From Alphaproteobacteria bacterium (GTDB taxonomy: Bacteria > Pseudomonadota > Alphaproteobacteria > Micavibrionales > Micavibrionaceae), in NCBI GenBank assembly GCA_002401695.1, contig NVTV01000023.1, forward strand, positions 1-64,000: a stretch of 64,000 nt of DNA, given 5' to 3'. A program made the position numbers and the translations under genes. Under the pieces are notes generated by a model that saw only the letters and a list, made by a program, of their open reading frames with translations, ran no database searches and was not told the origin of the DNA. Shown piece by piece: positions 28,275 through 36,204 of this stretch (positions are counted from its first letter, which is position 1; the number at the start of each line of letters is the position of its first letter).

Positions 28275-29040
28275 ATTCCAACAGAAGTTTAAAGAAACAA
28301 TGTTTCGCCCTGTACGCGAGATACAAGATTGCGAAGCTGATTTTAAGGCACTGTTCTTTGAAGGGGATATCCCTTTGGACGAACGGTTAAAGGTGTATCA
28401 CAATAATGTTGTTGGCAGCCTGTCCGAGGTTTTGCGCGTGACGTTTCCTTTGCTGGAAAATCTGGTTGGTGAAGATTTCCTAAGGGCCATGTCTCGTGAT
28501 TTTATTTTCGAAAACCCACCGACCAGCGCCTGTGTGCATATGTACGGCGCGGGGTTTGATGTGTTTATAAAAACCTATGAGCCTGCAAAATCTCTGCCTT
28601 ATCTGGCAGATATTGCAACATTGGAACTTGCCTTGAATACGGCGTATTACGCATCCGATGATGTTGCCCTTGCCTCTGATGCTTTGGCACAAGTATCGCC
28701 TGAAACGCTGGGGGATGTGGTTTTAAACTTACGCTCGTCAGCAACGCTTATTGCTTCATCCTATCCGTTAGAGAGCATACGGGGCTTTTGTCTGGATACG
28801 GATAATAACCCCGCGCCTGATCTAACAGAGGATCATACATGCCGCCTTCTTATCGTACGTCCTGCTCTGGAGGTGAATATCATCTCCTTACCTGAGGATG
28901 AGTTCGAGATGCTGCGCTTGTTGCAGAGTAAAGTGCCGCTGGGCGAAGCTGTCGAGAAAACTATGGCCGCGTTCCCGACCTTTGATTTCACCGCCTTTTT
29001 GCAAAAGCATACGACATTAGAGAGCTTTACCTCTCTATAA
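28261..29040 (+). CDS. bufC: DUF2063 RiPP-recognition partner protein BufC
   Basis: The 259-residue protein matches the DUF2063 family that partners DUF692 enzymes and is thought to deliver the precursor. The N-terminal helical domain includes LKVYHNNVVGSLSEVLRVTFP (the family signature spans about residues 43-63) and the EDFLRAMSRDFI segment. A second, more beta-rich domain follows from about residue 155. The ATG at 28261, overlapping bufB by 14 bases, is chosen over one 20 codons upstream. Confidence 0.9.
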   Translation: MKLAKFQQKFKETMFRPVREIQDCEADFKALFFEGDIPLDERLKVYHNNVVGSLSEVLRVTFPLLENLVGEDFLRAMSRDFIFENPPTSACVHMYGAGFDVFIKTYEPAKSLPYLADIATLELALNTAYYASDDVALASDALAQVSPETLGDVVLNLRSSATLIASSYPLESIRGFCLDTDNNPAPDLTEDHTCRLLIVRPALEVNIISLPEDEFEMLRLLQSKVPLGEAVEKTMAAFPTFDFTAFLQKHTTLESFTSL

Positions 29041-29078
29041 GCCCTGTTGTCTTATGGCGTATTTTATTTCACAATAGA

Positions 29079-30011
29079 ATGATGAGTGACCAACTACAAA
29101 ATGTAAAAATTCAAACCCGTCCCGCTGTTTTTGCGGGATATGCGGCGATCTTTATCGTTATGATTTTGATTGTGATAAAGGGCTATGCGTATTATGAAAG
29201 CGGCGCGGTTAGTATTCTATCCTCCCTGATCGACTCTGTTTTAGATTCGCTGGTCTCTGTTATGGCGTTAAGCAGCATTTATTATGCGCGCAGACCTGCC
29301 GATGCCGATCATCGCTGGGGACATGGCAAGATGGAGGCCGTTTCCGCCTTGTTCCAATCGGCGATTATTGTTGGCGGTGGCGTGTTTCTTGTATTCGAAG
29401 CGCTTGATCGCATTGTGCATCCGGTTGTGATTACCCATCATATGATCGGGATTTATGTGATGGGGGTTTCTATTGTTCTGTCCGGAGCACTTGTCTTCAT
29501 TCAACGCCGCGCATTACAGCAGTCAAACTCACTTGCGGTGGAGGCAGATAGCGTCCATTACGGCAGTGATATTCTGGTTAATATAGGGACATTAATTATT
29601 TTGGCGGCGAGCCTTTACGGTGCGCCTCTCTGGCTTGATGGAGTGTTCGCAATAGGGGTTGCAGGCTTTATGGTTTATATGGCGCGCGGTATTGCGGTTA
29701 AATCTTTGGATATGCTGCTGGATAGGGAATTGTCTGATGATGATCGCGCCCGCATTATCAAAGTGATTGAATCCCATGATAAAGTTGTAGGATGGCACGA
29801 TTTACGAACCCACCGTAACGGCGCGGATTATGTGATGTCGTTTGATATCGAGGTTGATCCTGAGATGCTCTTATGGGCGGCGCATGATATTGCTAAAGAT
29901 CTTGAAGAGGGTATTTTACAGCTCTACCCTGCGGCAGAAATCCTAATTCATATCGATCCCGAAGGCTACACCGAAGATGCCCGTCACCGCGTTAAAGGCG
30001 TGCATATTTAG
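29079..30011 (+). CDS. cation diffusion facilitator (FieF-like) metal efflux pump
   Basis: This 310-residue CDF transporter has six membrane helices and a C-terminal cytoplasmic metal-binding domain (about 215-300). The transport-site motifs are visible: SSLIDSVLDS in helix 2 (about 48-57), HRWGHGKMEAV in the loop after it, and HYGSDILVN in helix 5 (about 160-168). Such pumps export Zn, Fe, Mn or Co with proton exchange. It lies 38 bases after bufC on the same strand, so it may share the bufferin transcript. Confidence 0.93.
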   Translation: MMSDQLQNVKIQTRPAVFAGYAAIFIVMILIVIKGYAYYESGAVSILSSLIDSVLDSLVSVMALSSIYYARRPADADHRWGHGKMEAVSALFQSAIIVGGGVFLVFEALDRIVHPVVITHHMIGIYVMGVSIVLSGALVFIQRRALQQSNSLAVEADSVHYGSDILVNIGTLIILAASLYGAPLWLDGVFAIGVAGFMVYMARGIAVKSLDMLLDRELSDDDRARIIKVIESHDKVVGWHDLRTHRNGADYVMSFDIEVDPEMLLWAAHDIAKDLEEGILQLYPAAEILIHIDPEGYTEDARHRVKGVHI

Positions 30012-31147
30012 TCATTATAGGGTGCCAATTTATCCTTATAGCCTAAAATTGGACGCTCTATATATTCATAGCTGATCCATGAAAGCATAATGGTTATAGG
30101 TGTTGCGTAAGCAAGGAACAGGGCTTGCCGTGACCAAAAGCTGTAACTCTCAATAGGTATAAGGTTGAGATTATAAATTAGAATAATAACAAACCAGTGA
30201 TACACATACATGCCGTAACTTATCTTGCCCATGAATGTCAGGATAGGCGAAGATAGAACGCGTTGGAACATATGGCTTCGGGGTAGTAAGAAGGTCAACA
30301 GAATAATCGGTACAAAAATCAGGAACAGTGAGGGTAGGCCGAACATAAGAATTAGGGGTGTCTTCCCGCTGAAGCTGCCATTGATATAGGCAAGTGTGGC
30401 TACAATAATGCACCCAATGACTAAAGCGCAGAGGGATTTAGAGATATTGAAATAATGCAGGCCTTTTTCTTTGATGATGATGGCCAGCAATGCTCCGGCC
30501 AGAAGGCTGTCTCCGCGGGTGATGGTAATGTGATAGATGTACTCGTGATAATCGAACCAGACAAAAGCAATGCGGAAAAGAACCATAACGATGATGGTGG
30601 AAATACAGACATGCTTTGCCAGATTGTATTTGCTGGAGATCATAAATAATGCAGGCCAGATAAGATAGAATTGCTCCTCCACGGCCAGTGACCATAGATG
30701 GCGCAGGGCGTATGGTCGATCAAATCCAGCCCATTCATCCCAGTTTCCGATATACAGGAAATACATGATGTCTGCTGCGCCGAAATGCTCCAGATTATCA
30801 AGGAGGTAGGTAATCGCAAAATAGAGAAATAATACGAAATAGTATAAAGGGAAAATCCGTAGTGTTCTGCGAATATAGAATTTTCGTAGGCAATTCTTCT
30901 TTTCAGATGTATCAAGCAATATCCCGGTAATCAGAAATCCTGACAGGATGAAGAACAAATCGACACCAACCCAGCCAACGCCCATGACTTTGAGATGGAA
31001 AGATTGATAGAGCGTTTCTGCAGGCGCGCCAATGGCTGCGATCATGGCGCAATGTGCAATCAAAACACCCAAAACGGCGAGTGCACGCAGGCCATTTAAT
31101 GCAGGGTAATGATGTCCGACAATAAGGTCTGGCGCGTGGGTTGTCAT
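30008..31147 (-). CDS. acyltransferase family 3 membrane protein (OafA-like)
   Basis: This 379-residue protein has about ten membrane helices and the acyltransferase-3 signatures: ALNGLRALAVLGVLIAH (near 16-32) with the conserved Arg/His pair, and GVGWVGVDLFFILSGFL (near 57-73) with the conserved Asp/Phe pair. RTLRIFPLYY follows near 110. These enzymes O-acylate surface sugars. The gene converges on the CDF pump with a four-base overlap. No glycan-synthesis neighbour indicates its substrate. Confidence 0.92.
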   Translation of the reverse strand: MTTHAPDLIVGHHYPALNGLRALAVLGVLIAHCAMIAAIGAPAETLYQSFHLKVMGVGWVGVDLFFILSGFLITGILLDTSEKKNCLRKFYIRRTLRIFPLYYFVLFLYFAITYLLDNLEHFGAADIMYFLYIGNWDEWAGFDRPYALRHLWSLAVEEQFYLIWPALFMISSKYNLAKHVCISTIIVMVLFRIAFVWFDYHEYIYHITITRGDSLLAGALLAIIIKEKGLHYFNISKSLCALVIGCIIVATLAYINGSFSGKTPLILMFGLPSLFLIFVPIILLTFLLPRSHMFQRVLSSPILTFMGKISYGMYVYHWFVIILIYNLNLIPIESYSFWSRQALFLAYATPITIMLSWISYEYIERPILGYKDKLAPYND

Positions 31148-31208
31148 GCCAATAGCCGTAGACTATTTCGCATAAGCGGTCAAATAATTTGCCTGATTTT
31201 GCTTGATT

Positions 31209-32162
31209 TTATCGTGCGGCTGCAATGATTGTCGTTGGCTTATCTTGCGTTGTGTGCAGCCACCAAGCCTCACGATTGATTGAGAAGATAGGCTTATAAT
31301 GCGCAATATTATCAGCGCGTCGTACATTCTTTATCTGGTTATCCAAAACAATGACTCCTTGTTCGGAATACACAACCAAAATGGCATGTGGCATGTTTTT
31401 CTTCTGATCTTGCACAATGGCAATACGCATCCGATCTTCCGGAACGCCAAGGGCACGCAAGGCAATATATTTTGCAATCGCGAAATCTTCACAGTCACCG
31501 CCGCGTGTCATAAATTCGATTGGTGTTGCCCAATAATCTGATTTACCCCAGTTTTTGTTATCACCAACATATTTCTGGCGATTCATCATGGCGTTCACTT
31601 GTTTTGCCATAAAGTAAATAGAGGAGGACTTATACTGTGCCAATTCTATTTGGAGATCTTGAATGATCCGTTTAGAGCTGGCCTTGTCCAGACTTTTATC
31701 AAAACGGTCAAACATGTCCGTCCATTTTGTAAAGGCTTTAAGGTTGGTTGAGCGTTTTTCTTTTGCACCGAAAAGCTCAGGATATTGGTTGATATGTTGA
31801 AAATTGGTATCACTTGCAGAGGCTAACATAATACGCGCAGGAACATCTTTAATTGCGCCGGCATGTGACCTTTTAGCCATACCGCCCAAAGATGCCATAC
31901 ATAATATTGTAGTTGCGGCGAAGCGCATCATTCTTTGGCGGAATAAAAGGCGTGCCAATTGTTGCTTTGTGATTTGGCTTTGTTCTATAAATATTTGCCC
32001 AAGAGGCTTATTTGTTGCTTTTTGATTTTTAAGGGCGTCTCTAAGCTCATAGGATGAAATATACCCTTTCAAGACGAGCGTTTCGCCAAGCTTATTACGG
32101 CGTAATGCATTCTTTATATTCCTGAAAATACCCGTATTTGCAGTGTTTTTTATGTTACTCAT
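31209..32162 (-). CDS. LapG-like periplasmic cysteine protease with N-terminal GspE_N/MshEN-like domain
   Basis: The C-terminal part is a transglutaminase-like cysteine protease (BTLCP, as in LapG) with the catalytic Cys in RGGDCEDF (near 224), His in MPHAIL (near 259) and Asp in VLDNQ (near 274). LapG cleaves large surface adhesins under c-di-GMP control. The N-terminal 80 residues instead show two tandem 24-residue LG..L...G.I....L...L..Q units (about 24-47 and 53-76), the layout of the GspE_N/MshEN domain that can bind c-di-GMP. A hydrophobic segment at about 79-102 separates the two. The ATG at 32162 has AGGG upstream; a GTG eight codons earlier does not. Confidence 0.85.
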   Translation of the reverse strand: MSNIKNTANTGIFRNIKNALRRNKLGETLVLKGYISSYELRDALKNQKATNKPLGQIFIEQSQITKQQLARLLFRQRMMRFAATTILCMASLGGMAKRSHAGAIKDVPARIMLASASDTNFQHINQYPELFGAKEKRSTNLKAFTKWTDMFDRFDKSLDKASSKRIIQDLQIELAQYKSSSIYFMAKQVNAMMNRQKYVGDNKNWGKSDYWATPIEFMTRGGDCEDFAIAKYIALRALGVPEDRMRIAIVQDQKKNMPHAILVVYSEQGVIVLDNQIKNVRRADNIAHYKPIFSINREAWWLHTTQDKPTTIIAAAR

Positions 32163-32318
32163 ATTGTTTACCCTAGTGTTACGCACTGTAGTTTTCTTCT
32201 GTATTCGTGCCTCTTATCCTATTTACATAGCTCTATTAGACACGAGAAAGATTGACGAATTACTAACAAAAGCCCATAAAAGTGCATATTCTTTAATAAA
32301 ATAGCGGATTTTCATAAT

Positions 32319-33842
32319 ATGTCGGGTAAAAGCCTTAAAGATACGGATATTGTCAATGCGATGGAGGGCGTGCCTGTTCTTGTTGTCGGAGATATTATGC
32401 TGGATCGTTTCGTGTATGGCAGGGTTGAGCGTATCTCGCCGGAAAGCCCCGTGCCTGTTTTATCTGTGACACGTGAGAATATTATGCTGGGCGGGGCGGG
32501 GAACACGCTCTCTAATCTTATAAATCTACGGTGCCAGGGAAAAATATTATCTATTATCGGTGATGACGAGGATGGCACAAAGATTAAGGATCTCGCGCAG
32601 AAGCAAGGCATTGATGTGTCCGGTTTGATCCAGTCACCAAAACGTCTTTCTATTGTTAAAACACGGTTTCTTGCAGGCCATCAACAGCTTCTGCGTACTG
32701 ATTTTGAACGTATTGAAGATATTTCGGATAAATTGGCGGACCAGCTGTTGGAAAAGGCGACGGCTCTTTTATCCGATGTGAAAGTGATGATCTTGTCAGA
32801 TTACGGCAAGGGCATTCTGACGCCGAAATTATTAAAATCCTTGATTGCTTTAGCAAATGATAAAGACGTGACTGTTCTGGTTGATCCTAAAGGCACGGAT
32901 TACAGCATTTATGCAGGCGCAGATATTGTAACGCCGAATAAGAAGGAATTGTCAGAGTCTACGGGCGGTTTAGCTGTTGATACGGATGGCCAAGTGATTG
33001 AAGCTGCACGAAAATTGATTGACACCAGTGGTATTCACGCCGTTATCGCAACACGCTCCAAAGACGGGATGAGCATTGTTGCGGGGCAGGGTAAAGATAT
33101 TACCCATATCAGAAGCGCGTCTGATATTGAGGTGTTTGATGTTTCCGGAGCAGGCGATACGGTTATTGCCACAATTGCGGCCGCATTGGCGACGGGGGCG
33201 GATATTGTTGCGGCGGCGTCTTTGGCCAATGTTGCGGGTAGTATTGTTGTGGCAAAGGTAGGGACAGCGCCAATACGTGCGCAGGAATTGCTGGATGTTT
33301 TGCGTCACCATGATCCTGCCGATAATGCGCGCGCGCCACGTATCGAACGCACACGTCAGGCTCCGGTCTTAGGTGATCATGAGGCGCGTGAGGAAATTCT
33401 GCGTTGGAAGGCGCGTGGCCTTAAAATAGGTTTCACAAATGGGTGTTTTGATATTGTACATTTCGGTCATGTAACCTATTTGAATGATGCGCGCCATAAG
33501 TGTGATCGCTTGGTCGTTGGTCTAAACAGTGATTCCTCTGTTCGTATCTTGAAGGGTGAAACACGCCCCGTGCATGATGAGCAATCCCGCGCTGCGGTTT
33601 TGGCGGCACTTGGCTCGGTTGATATGGTCGTTCTTTTTGGCGCAAAAGAGCAGGGGCAGGATAATACGGCTTGTGATTTGCTGGATTTATTACAGCCGGA
33701 TATCTATTTTAAAGGTGGCGATTATACAATCGACCAAATTCCCGAGGCACCCACAGTGCAGAAACATGGCGGAATCGTTGATGTCATGCCTGTCTATGAG
33801 GGGCACAGTACCACCAAATCTATTCAGAAAATGCAGGGCTGA
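32319..33842 (+). CDS. hldE: bifunctional heptose-7-phosphate kinase/heptose-1-phosphate adenylyltransferase
   Basis: HldE makes ADP-heptose precursors for the LPS core. The N-terminal ribokinase-like domain (about 15-325) has VVGDIMLDRFVYG and the DVSGAGDTVIA anion hole near 270. The C-terminal nucleotidyltransferase domain (about 350-505) has GFTNGCFDIVHFGHVTYL with HFGH, and a later YFKGGDYT motif. The domain order is the usual one for HldE. A second protein with the reverse order is encoded at 61898-63442. Confidence 0.95.
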   Translation: MSGKSLKDTDIVNAMEGVPVLVVGDIMLDRFVYGRVERISPESPVPVLSVTRENIMLGGAGNTLSNLINLRCQGKILSIIGDDEDGTKIKDLAQKQGIDVSGLIQSPKRLSIVKTRFLAGHQQLLRTDFERIEDISDKLADQLLEKATALLSDVKVMILSDYGKGILTPKLLKSLIALANDKDVTVLVDPKGTDYSIYAGADIVTPNKKELSESTGGLAVDTDGQVIEAARKLIDTSGIHAVIATRSKDGMSIVAGQGKDITHIRSASDIEVFDVSGAGDTVIATIAAALATGADIVAAASLANVAGSIVVAKVGTAPIRAQELLDVLRHHDPADNARAPRIERTRQAPVLGDHEAREEILRWKARGLKIGFTNGCFDIVHFGHVTYLNDARHKCDRLVVGLNSDSSVRILKGETRPVHDEQSRAAVLAALGSVDMVVLFGAKEQGQDNTACDLLDLLQPDIYFKGGDYTIDQIPEAPTVQKHGGIVDVMPVYEGHSTTKSIQKMQG

Positions 33843-33932
33843 CCCGCCTTATATACAGGCGAATAACGCTCATATTCACAGGTTTTTTATGGCGCGTCCC
33901 TGTTCTTCTTGACAAAGACACACATTATAATT

Positions 33933-33951
33933 GAGAATGATTATCAATATC
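33933..33951. promoter_or_regulatory. Fur-like box upstream of the 33980 ORF
   Basis: The 19 bases GAGAATGATTATCAATATC differ from the classical Fur consensus GATAATGATAATCATTATC at three positions. The site lies 29 bases before the start codon of the next small ORF. It is the only near-match to this consensus that I noticed in the window. Confidence 0.55.
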
Positions 33952-33979
33952 ATGTCAAAGATCATGTGGAGTGTTGTGA

Positions 33980-34189
33980 ATGTTGTCAGATTTTTTATCC
34001 TTAGAAAATTTTTATGGTAGAACGGGCGCGGTATGTTCTATTGAGGAAGCCTTGGAACGCTATGGCGAAAGCCGTGTACGTTCCGCGCTTAGTCAAGGAT
34101 ATCTTGTTAAACGAAAGATCTGTATCGGTCCTGATTGCGGACGTGATTTGTGCTGGTTATCTGATGCGGGGCGGCATAAGGCTATGTAA
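33980..34189 (+). CDS. small protein of unknown function, 69 aa, probably iron-regulated
   Basis: The ORF starts at an ATG with GGAG about eight bases upstream, follows a Fur-like box, and is followed by a terminator-like hairpin. That makes it a plausible real gene. It has three Cys residues in the second half (CIGPDCGRDLCW) and a helical first half (SIEEALERYGESRVRSALSQ) that could be a small winged-helix-like unit. I do not recognise the family. The Cys cluster and the Fur box suggest iron or redox involvement, which is inference. Confidence 0.55.
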   Translation: MLSDFLSLENFYGRTGAVCSIEEALERYGESRVRSALSQGYLVKRKICIGPDCGRDLCWLSDAGRHKAM

Positions 34190-34256
34190 TGTGTGGTGTG
34201 TTGGTGTGTAAGATGGATTAAGACTATACGCGCCCTCAAAGAATTGATAGAATTTC

Positions 34257-34286
34257 GGAGGCTTTTCATGAAAGCTCTCCTTTTTT
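34257..34286 (+). terminator. rho-independent terminator
   Basis: A GC-containing stem (GGAGGCTTT with AAAGCTCTCC, one bulged T) with a five-base loop is followed by six T residues at 34281-34286. It would end the transcript of the 33980 small gene, 68 bases upstream, and lies just before the lipoprotein gene at 34308. Confidence 0.7.
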
Positions 34287-34307
34287 GTTTTTGCAGGATT
34301 TAGTGAT

Positions 34308-34907
34308 ATGCGTTCTTTTTTCTCTGTTTCAATATGTCTTTCGGTTTTGATTTTGGCAGGATGTCATACAGGTGCGCCTGGCCCTATGGCGCGTGGTTAT
34401 AGCTCTTACGATAAAGAATTCAAGTCTGCCCCTGGGCAGGACGTGCATAATATTGGCTATAATTACAGCGCAGAGCAGAATAACGCGGTGATTGAAGATA
34501 TGCGATATGCTGCACGGGATTTGGTTGAAAAAATAGATGGTAAGCTTTCCTTTAGTGTTGATGAACTCTATTTGAAAAATTCAAGTCATACGGCATTCTA
34601 TAATAGTTTCGATCACCTTCTTCGCGAAGAAATGACGCGTCAGGGGTATTTGCTGACACATAGCGATACGCAAGATAGCGTACGTATTGACTTTGTTGCC
34701 AAGAAATTCGTTCCTTGTGATGGTGATGAGGCGCATGATGGTGCGTACAAGCGCATGTATCTTGCTTTGGTCATTAATGCTGTTGATGGCATTCCATCGG
34801 ATCTTGTCGGTGGGTTTTATGAAGTGCCTACTTATGGCTACGTTGATAAGGGCGATGTAAAGATCGATGTTCCGTTATTTTGCGCGTCCGATGTCGCCGA
34901 GGAGTGA
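34308..34907 (+). CDS. lipoprotein of unknown function, 199 aa
   Basis: A lipoprotein signal ends in LILAGC (Cys 19). The mature part has a helical segment (VIEDMRYAARDLVEKI, about 64-79) followed by a beta-alpha core with LLREEMTRQGYLLTHS near 105-120. The general layout resembles FlgO-type outer-membrane lipoproteins, but the match is weak. It is followed seven bases later by a second lipoprotein, so the two are probably an operon and may interact. Confidence 0.65.
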   Translation: MRSFFSVSICLSVLILAGCHTGAPGPMARGYSSYDKEFKSAPGQDVHNIGYNYSAEQNNAVIEDMRYAARDLVEKIDGKLSFSVDELYLKNSSHTAFYNSFDHLLREEMTRQGYLLTHSDTQDSVRIDFVAKKFVPCDGDEAHDGAYKRMYLALVINAVDGIPSDLVGGFYEVPTYGYVDKGDVKIDVPLFCASDVAEE

Positions 34908-34914
34908 TTAAGAG

Positions 34915-35490
34915 ATGTCAGGAAAATATGCCCGCTATCTCGTTATTCTAATGGTTTTACCCATTTTGACCGCTTGCGGTGAAATTATTACATTTAAAAC
35001 GGTGACTGCGGGGCTGTCGGCTGTTTCATATGGTGTTTTTTCTCGTCCTGATGTTAATTTGAAAGAAAAGAATTATGCTGCGGCTGACTTTATAGCCGGA
35101 CAAATTCAAAATCGTGTGCGTAGGGATCAGATCATTCTGGCGACGCCACTAGAGGAAACCGACCATGCAGGTATTTCCTCACCTTTAGGGGCGTTTATTC
35201 CCGAAGGTATCGGTCTGCGCTTAGGCGAGTTGGGCTATCATGTGCAATTGCATGAGGTTGCGATGGGCAGTAACGCCGGTTTGTATCCGTCTCCTCCTGA
35301 AGGTGTAAAGGCTGACTTCATTTTGAAGGGCACTTACTTACCGAACAGCAAGGATGTTGATGTGTTCTTGCGCATGATTGATGTGCGCTCAGGCACTGTC
35401 GTTGCAAGTTTTGATTACTCTTTGTTGCTCTCAAGAGAAGTGCGAGAGCTGTCCCAAACCCAGACCAAGATATTCCGCGTATCAAAATAA
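34915..35490 (+). CDS. FlgO-like lipoprotein
   Basis: This 191-residue protein has a lipoprotein signal ending in ILTAC (Cys 21). Its mature part resembles the FlgO domain: YAAADFIAGQIQNRV (about 54-68), a beta-strand IILATPLEET, and then SSPLGAFIPEGIGLRLGELGYHV (spanning about 88-110). FlgO proteins are linked to the flagellar outer-membrane rings in vibrios, but no flagellar genes are nearby, so the role is open. The upstream lipoprotein gene is probably co-transcribed. Confidence 0.65.
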   Translation: MSGKYARYLVILMVLPILTACGEIITFKTVTAGLSAVSYGVFSRPDVNLKEKNYAAADFIAGQIQNRVRRDQIILATPLEETDHAGISSPLGAFIPEGIGLRLGELGYHVQLHEVAMGSNAGLYPSPPEGVKADFILKGTYLPNSKDVDVFLRMIDVRSGTVVASFDYSLLLSREVRELSQTQTKIFRVSK

Positions 35491-35504
35491 TCGAATTTAT
35501 TACC

Positions 35505-36200
35505 TTAACGCGCCATCAAAACATGAAAGAAGTGATAGCTGTTGTCATTGGTGCATTGTACGCACCCTTGCATGGACGGTTTGATTGAAAATGTTGCATC
35601 GGCAACTGTGTTGGGTGATGAATCAAATTGGGTGGTGTCATCAAACCGTTGGCTTGCACCGCCATGAATGCAGGTGCTGCTGTCTGTGGGTTGGTTGGAG
35701 TTATAGCCAAGGATGTTGTTTATTCTTTCGCAGAAGCCTTGCGTGACATTTGGCAAGACGACGATCAAATCTGCTGCGTCTGAGCCAACGTGCGGCAAGG
35801 CGGTGTGTCCGTAAAATTCCCACGTGCTGCCATCATTGATGTTTTTAGGTGGTGTGCCATAATGCGCCGCGCCGCCAAGACGGTCAAAAACCTGATCGCT
35901 TTTATCGCTGTCAGCACTGAGGTCTCCGTAATCACTATGTGCGTTGGGGTGGGCAAAGCGTATATCATTTTCGCTGTGGCCGTTTTGCATGATATAGGTG
36001 ATGCCGCGCTCCAGCTCAGAGGCATAGCGCTGTACCTCTGAAATGCGTAAAATCAGGGTTTCTTTGTCAATATGTGCGCTTTGTTGTGAAGTGCTTTGCA
36101 TTGCTGCCGTTAATGCGCCGATCAGTGCAACAGCCAACAAAATGATGATCAGGACATTCCCGCTCTCATGTTGTTTGTGGTGATGTGTGTTTTGTTGCAT
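35505..36200 (-). CDS. pilin-like single-helix exported protein
   Basis: This protein of about 231 residues has a short hydrophilic leader, then GNVLIIILLAVALIGALTAA (about residues 15-35), a hydrophobic stretch preceded by Glu-Ser-Gly as in type IV pilin or pseudopilin leaders. The remaining soluble domain has four or more Cys residues near the C-terminus (CERI, CIHG, CVQC). The start is uncertain: an ATG at 36242 would overlap the carboxypeptidase gene, so 36200 is used. I do not recognise the family. Confidence 0.6.
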   Translation of the reverse strand: MQQNTHHHKQHESGNVLIIILLAVALIGALTAAMQSTSQQSAHIDKETLILRISEVQRYASELERGITYIMQNGHSENDIRFAHPNAHSDYGDLSADSDKSDQVFDRLGGAAHYGTPPKNINDGSTWEFYGHTALPHVGSDAADLIVVLPNVTQGFCERINNILGYNSNQPTDSSTCIHGGASQRFDDTTQFDSSPNTVADATFSIKPSMQGCVQCTNDNSYHFFHVLMAR

Positions 36201-36204
36201 GGGT

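Noticed and set aside
33909..33931. A TTGACA/TATAAT promoter before the 69-residue gene
   Set aside because: The two elements are only 11 bases apart, too close for a sigma-70 promoter.
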